64,000 nucleotides of DNA. It comes from CAZTHM01 sp041946825 (lineage in GTDB: Bacteria > Acidobacteriota > Terriglobia > UBA7540). Where the stretch lies: contig JBHGBD010000001.1 in the NCBI GenBank assembly GCA_041946825.1, positions 186,001 to 250,000 on the forward strand, given 5' to 3'. The position numbers and the translations under genes are program-made. Shown here in pieces: positions 37,722 through 44,860 of this stretch. The notes under the pieces were generated by a model. That model had not been told where the DNA came from, did not search any database, and saw only the letters and a program-made list of their open reading frames with translations. Position 1 is the stretch's first letter. Every line of letters starts with the position of its first letter.

Positions 37722-38375
37722 CTAAGGGAGTTCCTTAATTCGGATATTCCGGAACTCGAGCAACGCGCCGTGGCCGAGGAAACCGATGTGCCCCGATTTC
37801 CGCGCCAGACCCGGATGCTTCTTCAGGACCGCAGGATCTTTCACCGAGTCGAGGTCAGCATCGAGGATCACCTGGCCGTTGACGGTGACCTTGATGTGAC
37901 GGCCCTCGGCGAGAATCTCTTCGCTGTTCCACTCGCCGGGTTTCTTGAGCGCGCCGCGCTTGGCCGGAATCACGTCGTAAACCGAGCCGTGGTATTGCGC
38001 CGGCCTCAGATCTTTGTACTGGGGGTCTTCGTTATCGAGGATCTGAATCTCCATACCGACGTAAGCGGCGTCGCCCTCATACGGCGCGCGGATTCCCACG
38101 CCGTTGTTGCCACCGGGCTGGAGGCGGAATTCGAATCGAAAAACGAAGTTCGAGTACTCCTTCTCAGTAAAGAGATTTCCTCCGCCTTCTTTCGGGCAGA
38201 CAAGCAGGCTGTCCTGGACGATATATCCAGGGCCGTGTCGGCCCACGAGCTTCCAGCCGGAGAGCGTCTTCCCATCGAACAGGGAGGTGAAGCCGGGTTC
38301 GACGGCCAGCAAAGCTGAACTGACGAGAATGAGACCCAGAGTGAGTAACGCGGTTTTGGTTTTCATGGTGGGCAT
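37722..38375 (-). CDS. DUF1080 domain secreted protein (3-keto-disaccharide hydrolase-like)
   Basis: The 217-residue protein has a signal peptide (TALLTLGLILVSSALLAVEP), then the DUF1080/3-keto-disaccharide hydrolase domain with GFTSLFDGKTLSGWKLVG, NFVFRFEFRLQPGGNNGVGIRAPYEG and KSGHIGFLGHGALLEFRNIRIKEL. It is a jelly-roll, LamG-like fold, linked in some bacteria to sugar degradation. Starts at 38405, 38375 and 38366 are all in frame; 38375 retains a full signal peptide. It is transcribed divergently from thiG, with a heptamer array between them. Confidence 0.8.
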   Translation of the reverse strand: MPTMKTKTALLTLGLILVSSALLAVEPGFTSLFDGKTLSGWKLVGRHGPGYIVQDSLLVCPKEGGGNLFTEKEYSNFVFRFEFRLQPGGNNGVGIRAPYEGDAAYVGMEIQILDNEDPQYKDLRPAQYHGSVYDVIPAKRGALKKPGEWNSEEILAEGRHIKVTVNGQVILDADLDSVKDPAVLKKHPGLARKSGHIGFLGHGALLEFRNIRIKELP

Positions 38376-38462
38376 CTGTTTATCACGGGCTGGCCGCGAT
38401 TTCAACTTGTCCTGTGCTGGGATGTCGGTTGGACTCAGCGAGGATTACAACTTTCGCGTCGC

Positions 38463-38532
38463 CAACTCACAACTCACAACCAGCAACGAACGACTGACAC
38501 TTTCAACTTTCAACTTTCAACCTTTGACTCTA
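38463..38532. repeat. Heptamer tandem array, 10 units, upstream of thiG
   Basis: Units CAACTCA, CAACTCA, CAACCAG, CAACGAA, CGACTGA, CACTTTC, AACTTTC, AACTTTC, AACCTTT, GACTCTA are in phase for 70 bases and end 23 bases before the thiG start. They occupy most of the thiG leader region. Confidence 0.87.
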
Positions 38533-38555
38533 AAATGCCTACGAAAGGACTCATC

Positions 38556-39335
38556 ATGCCAAACGACGTCCTGAGAATTGCCGACCGCGAGTTTCATTCG
38601 CGGCTCATTGTCGGTACGGGAAAGTATCGCAGCTTCCAGGAGATGGCGCGCGCGCACGAGGCCTCGGGGGCGGAGATCGTGACGGTGGCCGTGCGGCGCG
38701 TCAACCTGACCGACCGCAGCAAGGAGTCGATGCTCGATTACATCGACACCAAGAAATACTTCATCCTCCCCAACACCGCCGGTTGCTACACCGCCGACGA
38801 TGCCATTCGCGCGGCGCGTCTGGCGCGCGAAGTCGGGCTCTCGAACTGGATCAAGCTGGAAGTGATCGGCGATGAGAAGACCCTTTTCCCCGACAACTTT
38901 GCCCTTGTCGAAGCCACGAAAACCCTGGTCAAGGAAGGCTTCGTGGTTCTCCCCTACACGAACGATGACTTGATCGCCGCCCGCCGCCTGATCGACGCCG
39001 GAGCCGCCGCTGTCATGCCGCTGGGCGCGCCGATCGGCTCCGGTTTGGGCATCCAGAATCCCGCCAATATCCGCATCCTGCGCGAGATGATTACCTCCGT
39101 CCCTCTCATCGTCGATGCCGGTGTCGGCATCGCTTCGGATGCCGCCGTCGCCATGGAACTGGGCGCGGACGCGGTGCTGATGAATACCGGCATCGCCGCC
39201 GCGCAGGACGCCGTCCTCATGGCCGAGGCGATGAAGCATGCCGTCCTCGCCGGCCGCCAAGCCTACCTCGCCGGCCGCATGGCCAAGAAACTCTACGCCA
39301 CCGCCTCGAGCCCCCTGGAAGGTGTGGTCCGCTAG
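38556..39335 (+). CDS. thiG: Thiazole synthase ThiG
   Basis: The 259-residue protein matches ThiG: LRIADREFHSRLIVGTGKY at the start, the conserved Lys in NWIKLEVIGDEKTLFPD, GAAAVMPLGAPIGSGLGIQNP, and IVDAGVGIASDAAVAMELGADAVLMNTGIA at the end. It makes the thiazole ring of thiamine from deoxyxylulose phosphate, dehydroglycine and ThiS thiocarboxylate. AAAGGA lies seven bases before the ATG at 38556; a second ATG at 38535 lacks a binding site. No thiS, thiE or thiH is adjacent. A TPP riboswitch was looked for in the leader and not seen. Confidence 0.92.
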   Translation: MPNDVLRIADREFHSRLIVGTGKYRSFQEMARAHEASGAEIVTVAVRRVNLTDRSKESMLDYIDTKKYFILPNTAGCYTADDAIRAARLAREVGLSNWIKLEVIGDEKTLFPDNFALVEATKTLVKEGFVVLPYTNDDLIAARRLIDAGAAAVMPLGAPIGSGLGIQNPANIRILREMITSVPLIVDAGVGIASDAAVAMELGADAVLMNTGIAAAQDAVLMAEAMKHAVLAGRQAYLAGRMAKKLYATASSPLEGVVR

Positions 39336-39366
39336 GTATGCAAGCGTCTCAATCGAGAGGGGGGCA

Positions 39367-39395
39367 TTGATCGGGCAACAGTTTTACGCTATGCT
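39367..39395 (+). promoter_or_regulatory. Promoter of the vapB-vapC pair
   Basis: TTGATC (39367-39372) and TATGCT (39390-39395) are separated by 17 bases, 18 bases before the antitoxin ATG. The layout suits a sigma-70 promoter, and the antitoxin would be expected to bind around the -10 region to control it. Confidence 0.65.
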
Positions 39396-39413
39396 TATCG
39401 ATGGAGATCTCGT

Positions 39414-39620
39414 ATGTCAACTGTCAAAGTCTCACCCAAGTTTCAAGTTGTGATCCCGCGCGAGGTCCGTGAGTCTCTGGGAATCAGGGTAGGACAGCGC
39501 GTGCAAGTATTGATGTACGAGGGCCGAGTGGAATTCGTCCCGATCAAGCCCATGAAACAGATGCGGGGATTCCTCACGGGAATCGATACCGCCGTCCCGC
39601 GCGATGAGGACCGGCTGTGA
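39414..39620 (+). CDS. AbrB/SpoVT-type antitoxin (VapB-like)
   Basis: The 68-residue protein has the SpoVT-AbrB swapped-hairpin motif: VKVSPKFQVVIPREVRESLGIRVGQRVQVLMYEG. This is a common DNA-binding domain of VapB antitoxins. A short C-terminal tail (RGFLTGIDTAVPRDEDRL) would wrap the toxin. Its stop overlaps the start codon of the toxin gene by four bases, which means tight coupling. GGAG precedes the ATG. The promoter at 39367-39395 lies just upstream. Confidence 0.88.
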   Translation: MSTVKVSPKFQVVIPREVRESLGIRVGQRVQVLMYEGRVEFVPIKPMKQMRGFLTGIDTAVPRDEDRL

Positions 39621-39991
39621 ACCTCGTAGATTCTTCGGCGTGGCTCGAATACTTTGCCAACGGTCCGAATGCCGGATTCTTCGCGCCGGGTGTCGAGGAA
39701 ACCGGGAACCTCCTTGTTCCCACCATCTGTCTCTTTGAAGTTTTCAAGCGCGTCTTGCAACAGCGAGGCGAAGGACCGGCGCTGCGCGTCGTAGCGCAAA
39801 TGCAGCAGGGGAAAGTTGTGGACCTCGACAGCAAGCTCGCCTTGAGCGCCGCAAAGATCGGATTGGATCTGAAACTCCCGTTGGCTGACAGCGTCATCCT
39901 CGCCACCGCTCGTGCCTACGACGCCGTCATTTGGACGCAGGACGCTGACTTCGCGAAAATCAAGGGAGTGAAGTACGTGGCCAAGCGATAG
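39617..39991 (+). CDS. PIN-domain toxin (VapC-like)
   Basis: The 124-residue protein has the PIN-domain acidic residues: VDSSAWLEYF (Asp), FEVFKR (Glu), LADSVILATARAYDAVIWTQDADFAKIKG (Asp twice). VapC toxins are Mg2+-dependent RNases that cut tRNA or rRNA. It starts with GTG at 39617, overlapping the antitoxin stop. Together they form a type II toxin-antitoxin module of VapBC type with an AbrB-class antitoxin. The heptamer array at 40021 begins 29 bases after the stop. Confidence 0.88.
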   Translation: MNLVDSSAWLEYFANGPNAGFFAPGVEETGNLLVPTICLFEVFKRVLQQRGEGPALRVVAQMQQGKVVDLDSKLALSAAKIGLDLKLPLADSVILATARAYDAVIWTQDADFAKIKGVKYVAKR

Positions 39992-40020
39992 GCTGGAGTC
40001 CCACGAACCTCGCGTGCCTC

Positions 40021-40052
40021 TCTGTTCCCTGTCCCCTGTGACCTGTTCCCTA
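40021..40052. repeat. Heptamer tandem array, about 4.5 units, at the ftsB stop
   Basis: Units TCTGTTC, CCTGTCC, CCTGTGA, CCTGTTC and the start of a fifth include the reverse-strand stop codon of ftsB (40050-40052). The array fills most of the gap between the toxin and ftsB. Confidence 0.7.
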
Positions 40053-40391
40053 TTTCTTCGCCGCGGCCGGAGCTTCGTTCTTCGGATCCTTTTCCGGCAG
40101 CGCGTAGATGAGTTCGCCGGGCTTGGCGAGTTTGAGTTGTTCGCGGGCGAGTTTTTCGATGGCATGCGGGTCGGACTTGAGGGCCTTGATTTCCTTTTCC
40201 AGTTTCTGGTTTTCTTCCTGCAGTTGTTTGACTTCGAGCTGGAGTTGTTCGAGTTCCTGCCGGCGGCGGCGCAAAGCCAGGTAGCCGTGCTCGCCGAAAA
40301 GCTCATGCACGATGAGGAAGAGCATGATGAGCGCCAGCGCCAGCAGGGCGGTTCGGCGAAAACGAGCATCTTCCCAGCTCAGGCGCATCAT
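40050..40391 (-). CDS. ftsB: FtsB/DivIC-type septum-formation protein
   Basis: The 113-residue protein has a short N-terminus, one membrane helix (TALLALALIMLFLIVHELFG, about residues 14-33), then a coiled coil from RRRRQELEQLQLEVKQLQEE to about residue 85. It ends ARE..LAKPGELIYALPEKDP, the DivIC/FtsB signature. It links FtsL and FtsQ in the divisome. The start ATG overlaps the stop of the phosphohexomutase gene by four bases, so the genes are translationally coupled. A longer frame upstream is not supported. In Acidobacteria-like genomes ftsB is often separate from the division cluster. Confidence 0.85.
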   Translation of the reverse strand: MMRLSWEDARFRRTALLALALIMLFLIVHELFGEHGYLALRRRRQELEQLQLEVKQLQEENQKLEKEIKALKSDPHAIEKLAREQLKLAKPGELIYALPEKDPKNEAPAAAKK

Positions 40392-41803
40392 GGATTCAGG
40401 ACGAACGATTTGGCGGCATCCACGAGCTTTTCGAGCTCCGCGGGCGAGGGCGCCTCGCAGTAGGCGCGCACGACGGGCTCGGTGCCCGAAGGCCGCATCA
40501 ACACCCACGAGCCGTCTTCGCGAATCATCTTGAGGCCGTCGGTGCGGTCGATCTTCTGGACCTTCTGCCCGTCGAACTTATCCCAGTCGCGCTGGAGTTT
40601 TTCGAGCAGCCGCTTCTTGATGTTGGGATCGAGCGAGAGATTGACGCGCGCGGGGTAGAATGCGCCAACTTTTTTGAAAAGCGCATCGAGCTGCTGCTTG
40701 ATCGAGAGCCCGCGTCGCGCCACCGCCTCCGCCACCAGCAGGCAGGCGATGAGGCCGTCTTTCTCCGGCAGGTGGCCGCGAATCGAGAGGCCTGCGCTCT
40801 CCTCGCCGCCCAGCACGATTTTGTCTTCCTTGATGAGTTCGCCGACATACTTGAAACCGACAGGCGTTTGGAAGCAGGGAACGCCATGATGCTTGGCGAC
40901 GGCGTCGATCAGGTGCGTGGTCGCCACGCTGCGGCCGATGCCGCCGGGAATCCTTCGAACCTCGATGAGGTAATCGGCGAGCAGCGCCAGGATGTAGTTC
41001 GGCTGGATCCACGTGCCGTCGGCATCGACAAAGCCGAAGCGGTCGGCGTCGCCGTCGGTCGAGACGCCGAGCGCACAACCCTTCTCGCGGACGACCTGCG
41101 AAAGTTCGGCCAGATTCTTTTCACTCGGTTCCGGGCCCACACCCGAAAACATCACGTCGCGGTAGTCGTGGAGTACCGTGACGTCGGCGCCCGCCTCGCG
41201 TAGAAGGTCGTCGAGATAGCCGCGCGCCGTGCCATAAAGCGGGTCGTAGGCAATCTTCATGTGCGCCTGGCCGATGATTTTCAGGTCCGCCTTGCGCCGC
41301 AGGTCGTCGAGGTAGGCGGGACGCGGGTCGGTGGGATGGCGCAGCGGCGCCGCGAACATCGGGCCTTTGGCGGAAAGTTCGCCCGCCAAGATCCGAGCCA
41401 CGAACTTCTCGATCTCGCGCGTGACTTCGGGCAGAGCCGGCGCTCCGTCCGAGCTCGAAAACTTCAAGCCGCTGTACTGGGCGGGATTGTGGCTGGCGGT
41501 GATGTTGACGCCGCCGGCGAGCTTGTTGGCGATGACGTGAAACGAAATCGCCGGCGTCGGGTCGGGCCGCTGGCAGACCCAGGAATCGATGCCAAACGTC
41601 CCGAGAGTCTCCGCTACGGTTTCCGCAAACTTTTCGGAGAGGAAACGCGTGTCGTAGCCGACGACGACGTGCGGCCGTCCCGACTTGGTCAGCAAGAAAT
41701 TGGCGATTCCTGCGGCGGCCAGGCGGACATTCGCAAAGGTGAAATCGTCGGCGATGATGCCGCGCCAGCCGGAGGTGCCGAAATGAATGGGGTTGTCGGG
41801 CAT
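40388..41803 (-). CDS. Phosphoglucomutase/phosphomannomutase
   Basis: The 471-residue protein is an alpha-D-phosphohexomutase. The phosphoserine loop is NITASHNPAQYSG, the metal loop is STDGDADRFG, the sugar-binding loop is GGEESAGLS, and the phosphate-binding loop is RPSGTEPVVRAY. It interconverts glucose or mannose 1- and 6-phosphates through a bisphosphate intermediate; the sugar preference cannot be decided from sequence alone. It starts with MPDNPIHFGTSGWRG. No strong binding site precedes the ATG at 41803. ftsB follows with a four-base overlap. Confidence 0.93.
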   Translation of the reverse strand: MPDNPIHFGTSGWRGIIADDFTFANVRLAAAGIANFLLTKSGRPHVVVGYDTRFLSEKFAETVAETLGTFGIDSWVCQRPDPTPAISFHVIANKLAGGVNITASHNPAQYSGLKFSSSDGAPALPEVTREIEKFVARILAGELSAKGPMFAAPLRHPTDPRPAYLDDLRRKADLKIIGQAHMKIAYDPLYGTARGYLDDLLREAGADVTVLHDYRDVMFSGVGPEPSEKNLAELSQVVREKGCALGVSTDGDADRFGFVDADGTWIQPNYILALLADYLIEVRRIPGGIGRSVATTHLIDAVAKHHGVPCFQTPVGFKYVGELIKEDKIVLGGEESAGLSIRGHLPEKDGLIACLLVAEAVARRGLSIKQQLDALFKKVGAFYPARVNLSLDPNIKKRLLEKLQRDWDKFDGQKVQKIDRTDGLKMIREDGSWVLMRPSGTEPVVRAYCEAPSPAELEKLVDAAKSFVLNP

Positions 41804-41871
41804 GGCAAAGGTATTGTATCGTTGCCCCACGTCCTGCGCAATCATCGAGCCCTCGGTGCCGAGGAGGTTTT

Positions 41872-42213
41872 GTGACCGACAAAGTAGTCATCATGGTGAC
41901 GGCAGCCAGCCGCCGCGAGTGTCGCAAGATCGCGCGCCATCTGGTGGAGGAAAAGCTGGCCGCGTGCGTCAATATCACGCAGCCGGTGGAATCGATCTAC
42001 CACTGGGAGGGAAAGATTGCGGACGAGAAAGAGTTTGTCCTGCTCATCAAGAGCACGCGCGAATTGTTTCCCGAAATCAAGGCGGCGATCTCAAAGCTCC
42101 ACAGCTATCACACGCCGGAGATCGTCTGCCTGCCGATTATCGACGGCTCGCGGAATTACCTGCAGTGGATGGCGGAGTCGGTGAAGGCGCCGGCGCCCGC
42201 GGAGCGAGTGTGA
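41872..42213 (+). CDS. cutA: Divalent-cation tolerance protein CutA
   Basis: The 113-residue protein has the trimeric CutA fold: VVIMVTAASRRECRKIARHLVEEKLAACVNI, then YHWEGKIADEKEFVLLIKSTRELFPEIKAAI and HTPEIVCLPIIDGSRNYLQWM. CutA is linked to copper tolerance and folding of membrane proteins, but its exact role remains unsettled. The start is a GTG with GAGGAGGTTTT upstream. It is divergent from the phosphohexomutase and runs into an ABC transporter operon 72 bases away. Confidence 0.9.
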   Translation: MTDKVVIMVTAASRRECRKIARHLVEEKLAACVNITQPVESIYHWEGKIADEKEFVLLIKSTRELFPEIKAAISKLHSYHTPEIVCLPIIDGSRNYLQWMAESVKAPAPAERV

Positions 42214-42284
42214 GGGAAATTGAACTTCCTGCTGGTAGGAATCGTAAGATGATGTAAGCGCACGGTAGTCCGGTGGACTTCACG

Positions 42285-43214
42285 ATGATTCGGCTGGAAA
42301 AGCTCCGAAAGGAATTCAACGACCTCGTAGCCGTGAATGACATCGAGGTGGCCATTCCGGAGGGGGAAATCTACGGCCTGATCGGCCCGAACGGCGCCGG
42401 AAAAACGACCACGATCCGCATGGCGTGCGGCCTGCTCGACCCCACGGGCGGCCGGGTGTTCGTCTCCGGCGTGGATGTTCACCAGGAGCCGGAGCGCGCG
42501 CAGCAGTTCATCGGCTACCTCTCGGATTTCTTTTCGGTCTACGAAGACCTGAAAGTCTGGGAGTACCTCGACTACTTTGCCCACGCTTACAAGATGCCGG
42601 AGCGAAACATCCCGGCGCGGATTGACGAGGTCATCAGCCAGGTCAGTCTCGAAGTCAAGCGCGACGAAATGATCAAGGGACTCTCGCGCGGCATGAAGCA
42701 GCGGCTGGGAATCGCGCGCGCCATCATCCATCGTCCCCAGGTACTCCTGCTCGACGAACCCGCCTCGGGACTCGACCCCAAGGCGCGGCTCGACCTGCGC
42801 AACCTGCTGCGCAGCCTTCGCGACCTGGGTACGACCGTGCTCATCTCGTCGCACATCCTCACGGAACTCGAGGGATTCTGCACCTCCATCGGTCTGATGG
42901 AAAAGGGCGTGATGGTTCGCAGCGGGAAGATTGAGGAAATCACCGCGGCGGAGAGCCAGTTTCGTGTGCTCCGGCTGGCGTGGCTGGGCGACGCCAAGGC
43001 GCTCCTCGAGTCGCGGCTGAACGCCGACGGCAAAGTCTCGGGAATCATGCTGAGCGGCCAGGAAGGCGTCTTCAAGTTTGCCGGGACGGAAGACGAATTG
43101 GCGGCGCTGGTCAGCCAGCTCGTAACGAGGGGTATTCGGCTTATCAGCTTCGGAGAAGTGAAGCAGACGGTGGAAGACATCTACATGAAGCTCTCAAAGC
43201 ATGAGGTGATGTAG
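42285..43214 (+). CDS. ABC transporter ATP-binding protein
   Basis: The 309-residue protein has Walker A (GPNGAGKTTTIR), a Q-loop region, the signature LSRGMKQRLGIARA, and Walker B (VLLLDEPASGLDP) with the H-loop SSHILTEL. The sequence is of the CcmA/drug-exporter type. It is the ATPase partner of the membrane protein gene that starts at 43214, overlapping by one base. The ATG at 42285 is preferred to a GTG at 42273. The C-terminal 80 residues form an accessory domain. The exported substrate is not known. Confidence 0.92.
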   Translation: MIRLEKLRKEFNDLVAVNDIEVAIPEGEIYGLIGPNGAGKTTTIRMACGLLDPTGGRVFVSGVDVHQEPERAQQFIGYLSDFFSVYEDLKVWEYLDYFAHAYKMPERNIPARIDEVISQVSLEVKRDEMIKGLSRGMKQRLGIARAIIHRPQVLLLDEPASGLDPKARLDLRNLLRSLRDLGTTVLISSHILTELEGFCTSIGLMEKGVMVRSGKIEEITAAESQFRVLRLAWLGDAKALLESRLNADGKVSGIMLSGQEGVFKFAGTEDELAALVSQLVTRGIRLISFGEVKQTVEDIYMKLSKHEVM

Positions 43215-44713
43215 TGCCGGAATTCTGGCGTAATCCTGAATTCATTCGCCACGCGCGCGCCGAGCTGCGGGCGCCCCGGGCGATTACGGCGGGCTTGCTG
43301 GCACTCGTGGTCTGCGCCCTGGTCGGCCTGGGCTGCTGGAGCGCTGAGAACACGGATCTGACAAGATTCTTCCGCATTTACCACGTTTGGCTGGTGGGGA
43401 TTCAGTTCACAGTGCTGGGTTTCTGGTGCGCGTCGAATTGCGGCCAGGCGATCTCGCGCGAACGGGATCTGAAGACCTACGACTTCTTGAAGACCACGCG
43501 CCTGACCTCAACGGAACTGATGGTCGGGAAAATCCTGGGTGCTCCCATCATGGCGTATTTTGTGGTGGGCTGTTCGCTTCCGGTTTCACTTGTGGCCGGG
43601 TTGCTCGGCGACGTCGATGTCGGAACGCTCCTCGGCGTGTACGTGCTGTTGATCGTTTTTGCGCTCTTCGTCAGCCTGCTGGGCCTGTGGATTTCGATGC
43701 AGCTTGAGAAATCGAGTTCGGGAGTCGTGGGCTTGCTGGCGCTGTTTCCCATCGCCTGGTGCTTTGGTTTCGCGTTCAGCCCCTTCCCCGGGTTCGGCTC
43801 ATTGAGCCTCTTTCCGGCGATTCTCACGCTCTACAGAGCCAACACGGAGATTGCCAGGATCAAACCAACGGTTTTCGGCATAACGGCCTCATTTCTCCCG
43901 CTGACGATTTTTCTTTATGCCGCCTTCGGCGCCTGGCTGGCGCTGATGATGATTCGGAATCTGAAGAAGGATCGCGAGCAGATCAGCCTGCTCTCGCGCT
44001 GGCAGGCGGTGGGATTCGGCGCGTTCCTGAATGTGCTGTTCTACGCCTTTCTGGATCCCAAGGTGGTTATCGGCTCGGCCCTGCATTCCCTGAGGCCGGA
44101 GGACGTTTCGAGCCTGGCAATGGGAGTGAATGGCTTCTTCCTGATCATGGTGGGGCTGGCGACAATCAATCCCCACGAAAAGCTTAAGATCTGGTCTCGA
44201 AAGCGATCCAGCGGCGAAGAAGGATACTTCTCGGAATCCGGCCTCCCGTGGCCCTGGATCGTGGCCTCCGCACTGATCGCCTATTTTCTGCTGGCGGCGG
44301 AGGCCTTTGGGATGCGGAGCGCAGTGGCCATCGATCGCTGGCAACTGGGAACGGCCGCGGTCCAGCTTGTTGTGCTCCTGATCTTTGTCTCGCGCGATAT
44401 CCTCTTCCTCCAGTGGTGCAACATTACGAGCATGAAGCGCCCGCTCATGGGAGGCATTCTCTACCTGGGCCTTTACTACTTTGCGGTTTCGGTCATTTCC
44501 CTTGTGGCCTCGCTCGGCTCGTCTTCCGCATTCGTCTTCCAGCTTTTCTCACCTTGGGGGGTCTTCCTGGAGCAGAGCCGGTCTCTACTCGATGCGCCGG
44601 GCGTGTGGATCGGGATGGGGCTCCAGTTGTTCTTCGTGATGGTCATCCTGAAGGCGATCTCCGGTCGCCTGCGCCGCCCCGCCACGTTCCGTCCCGAGGC
44701 CGCCGCGGCCTGA
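43214..44713 (+). CDS. ABC-2-type transporter membrane subunit
   Basis: The 499-residue protein has about ten to twelve hydrophobic segments and starts with a GTG that shares the last base of the upstream stop. Its N-terminal half contains NCGQAISRERDLKTYDFLKTTRLTSTELMVGKILGAP, which is a known pattern of ABC-2 permeases of the Gld/CcmB-like kind. The ATPase gene directly upstream confirms the pairing. It is a whole export channel half with unknown cargo. A dispersed inverted repeat lies after the stop. Confidence 0.85.
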   Translation: MPEFWRNPEFIRHARAELRAPRAITAGLLALVVCALVGLGCWSAENTDLTRFFRIYHVWLVGIQFTVLGFWCASNCGQAISRERDLKTYDFLKTTRLTSTELMVGKILGAPIMAYFVVGCSLPVSLVAGLLGDVDVGTLLGVYVLLIVFALFVSLLGLWISMQLEKSSSGVVGLLALFPIAWCFGFAFSPFPGFGSLSLFPAILTLYRANTEIARIKPTVFGITASFLPLTIFLYAAFGAWLALMMIRNLKKDREQISLLSRWQAVGFGAFLNVLFYAFLDPKVVIGSALHSLRPEDVSSLAMGVNGFFLIMVGLATINPHEKLKIWSRKRSSGEEGYFSESGLPWPWIVASALIAYFLLAAEAFGMRSAVAIDRWQLGTAAVQLVVLLIFVSRDILFLQWCNITSMKRPLMGGILYLGLYYFAVSVISLVASLGSSSAFVFQLFSPWGVFLEQSRSLLDAPGVWIGMGLQLFFVMVILKAISGRLRRPATFRPEAAAA

Positions 44714-44746
44714 GATGGTTTCCTCAGGGAGATCCCGAAGCACTAG

Positions 44747-44840
44747 GTCATTCCGAGCTTCGCGAGGGAGCTCGCTCCGAAAACAGGAGCCATGCGAGAT
44801 TCCTCGTCCTCCCGATCAGATCGGGACTTCTCGGAATGAT
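44747..44840. repeat. Dispersed inverted repeat, CATTCCGAG class
   Basis: The left arm begins GTCATTCCGAG (44747-44757) and the right arm ends CTCGGAATGA (44830-44839), with imperfect pairing in between. It resembles the arm class at 13577 (GTCATNCNGAG) and lies between two convergent genes. Confidence 0.7.
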
Positions 44841-44860
44841 ACGGTCGTCACAGCGCCCAG

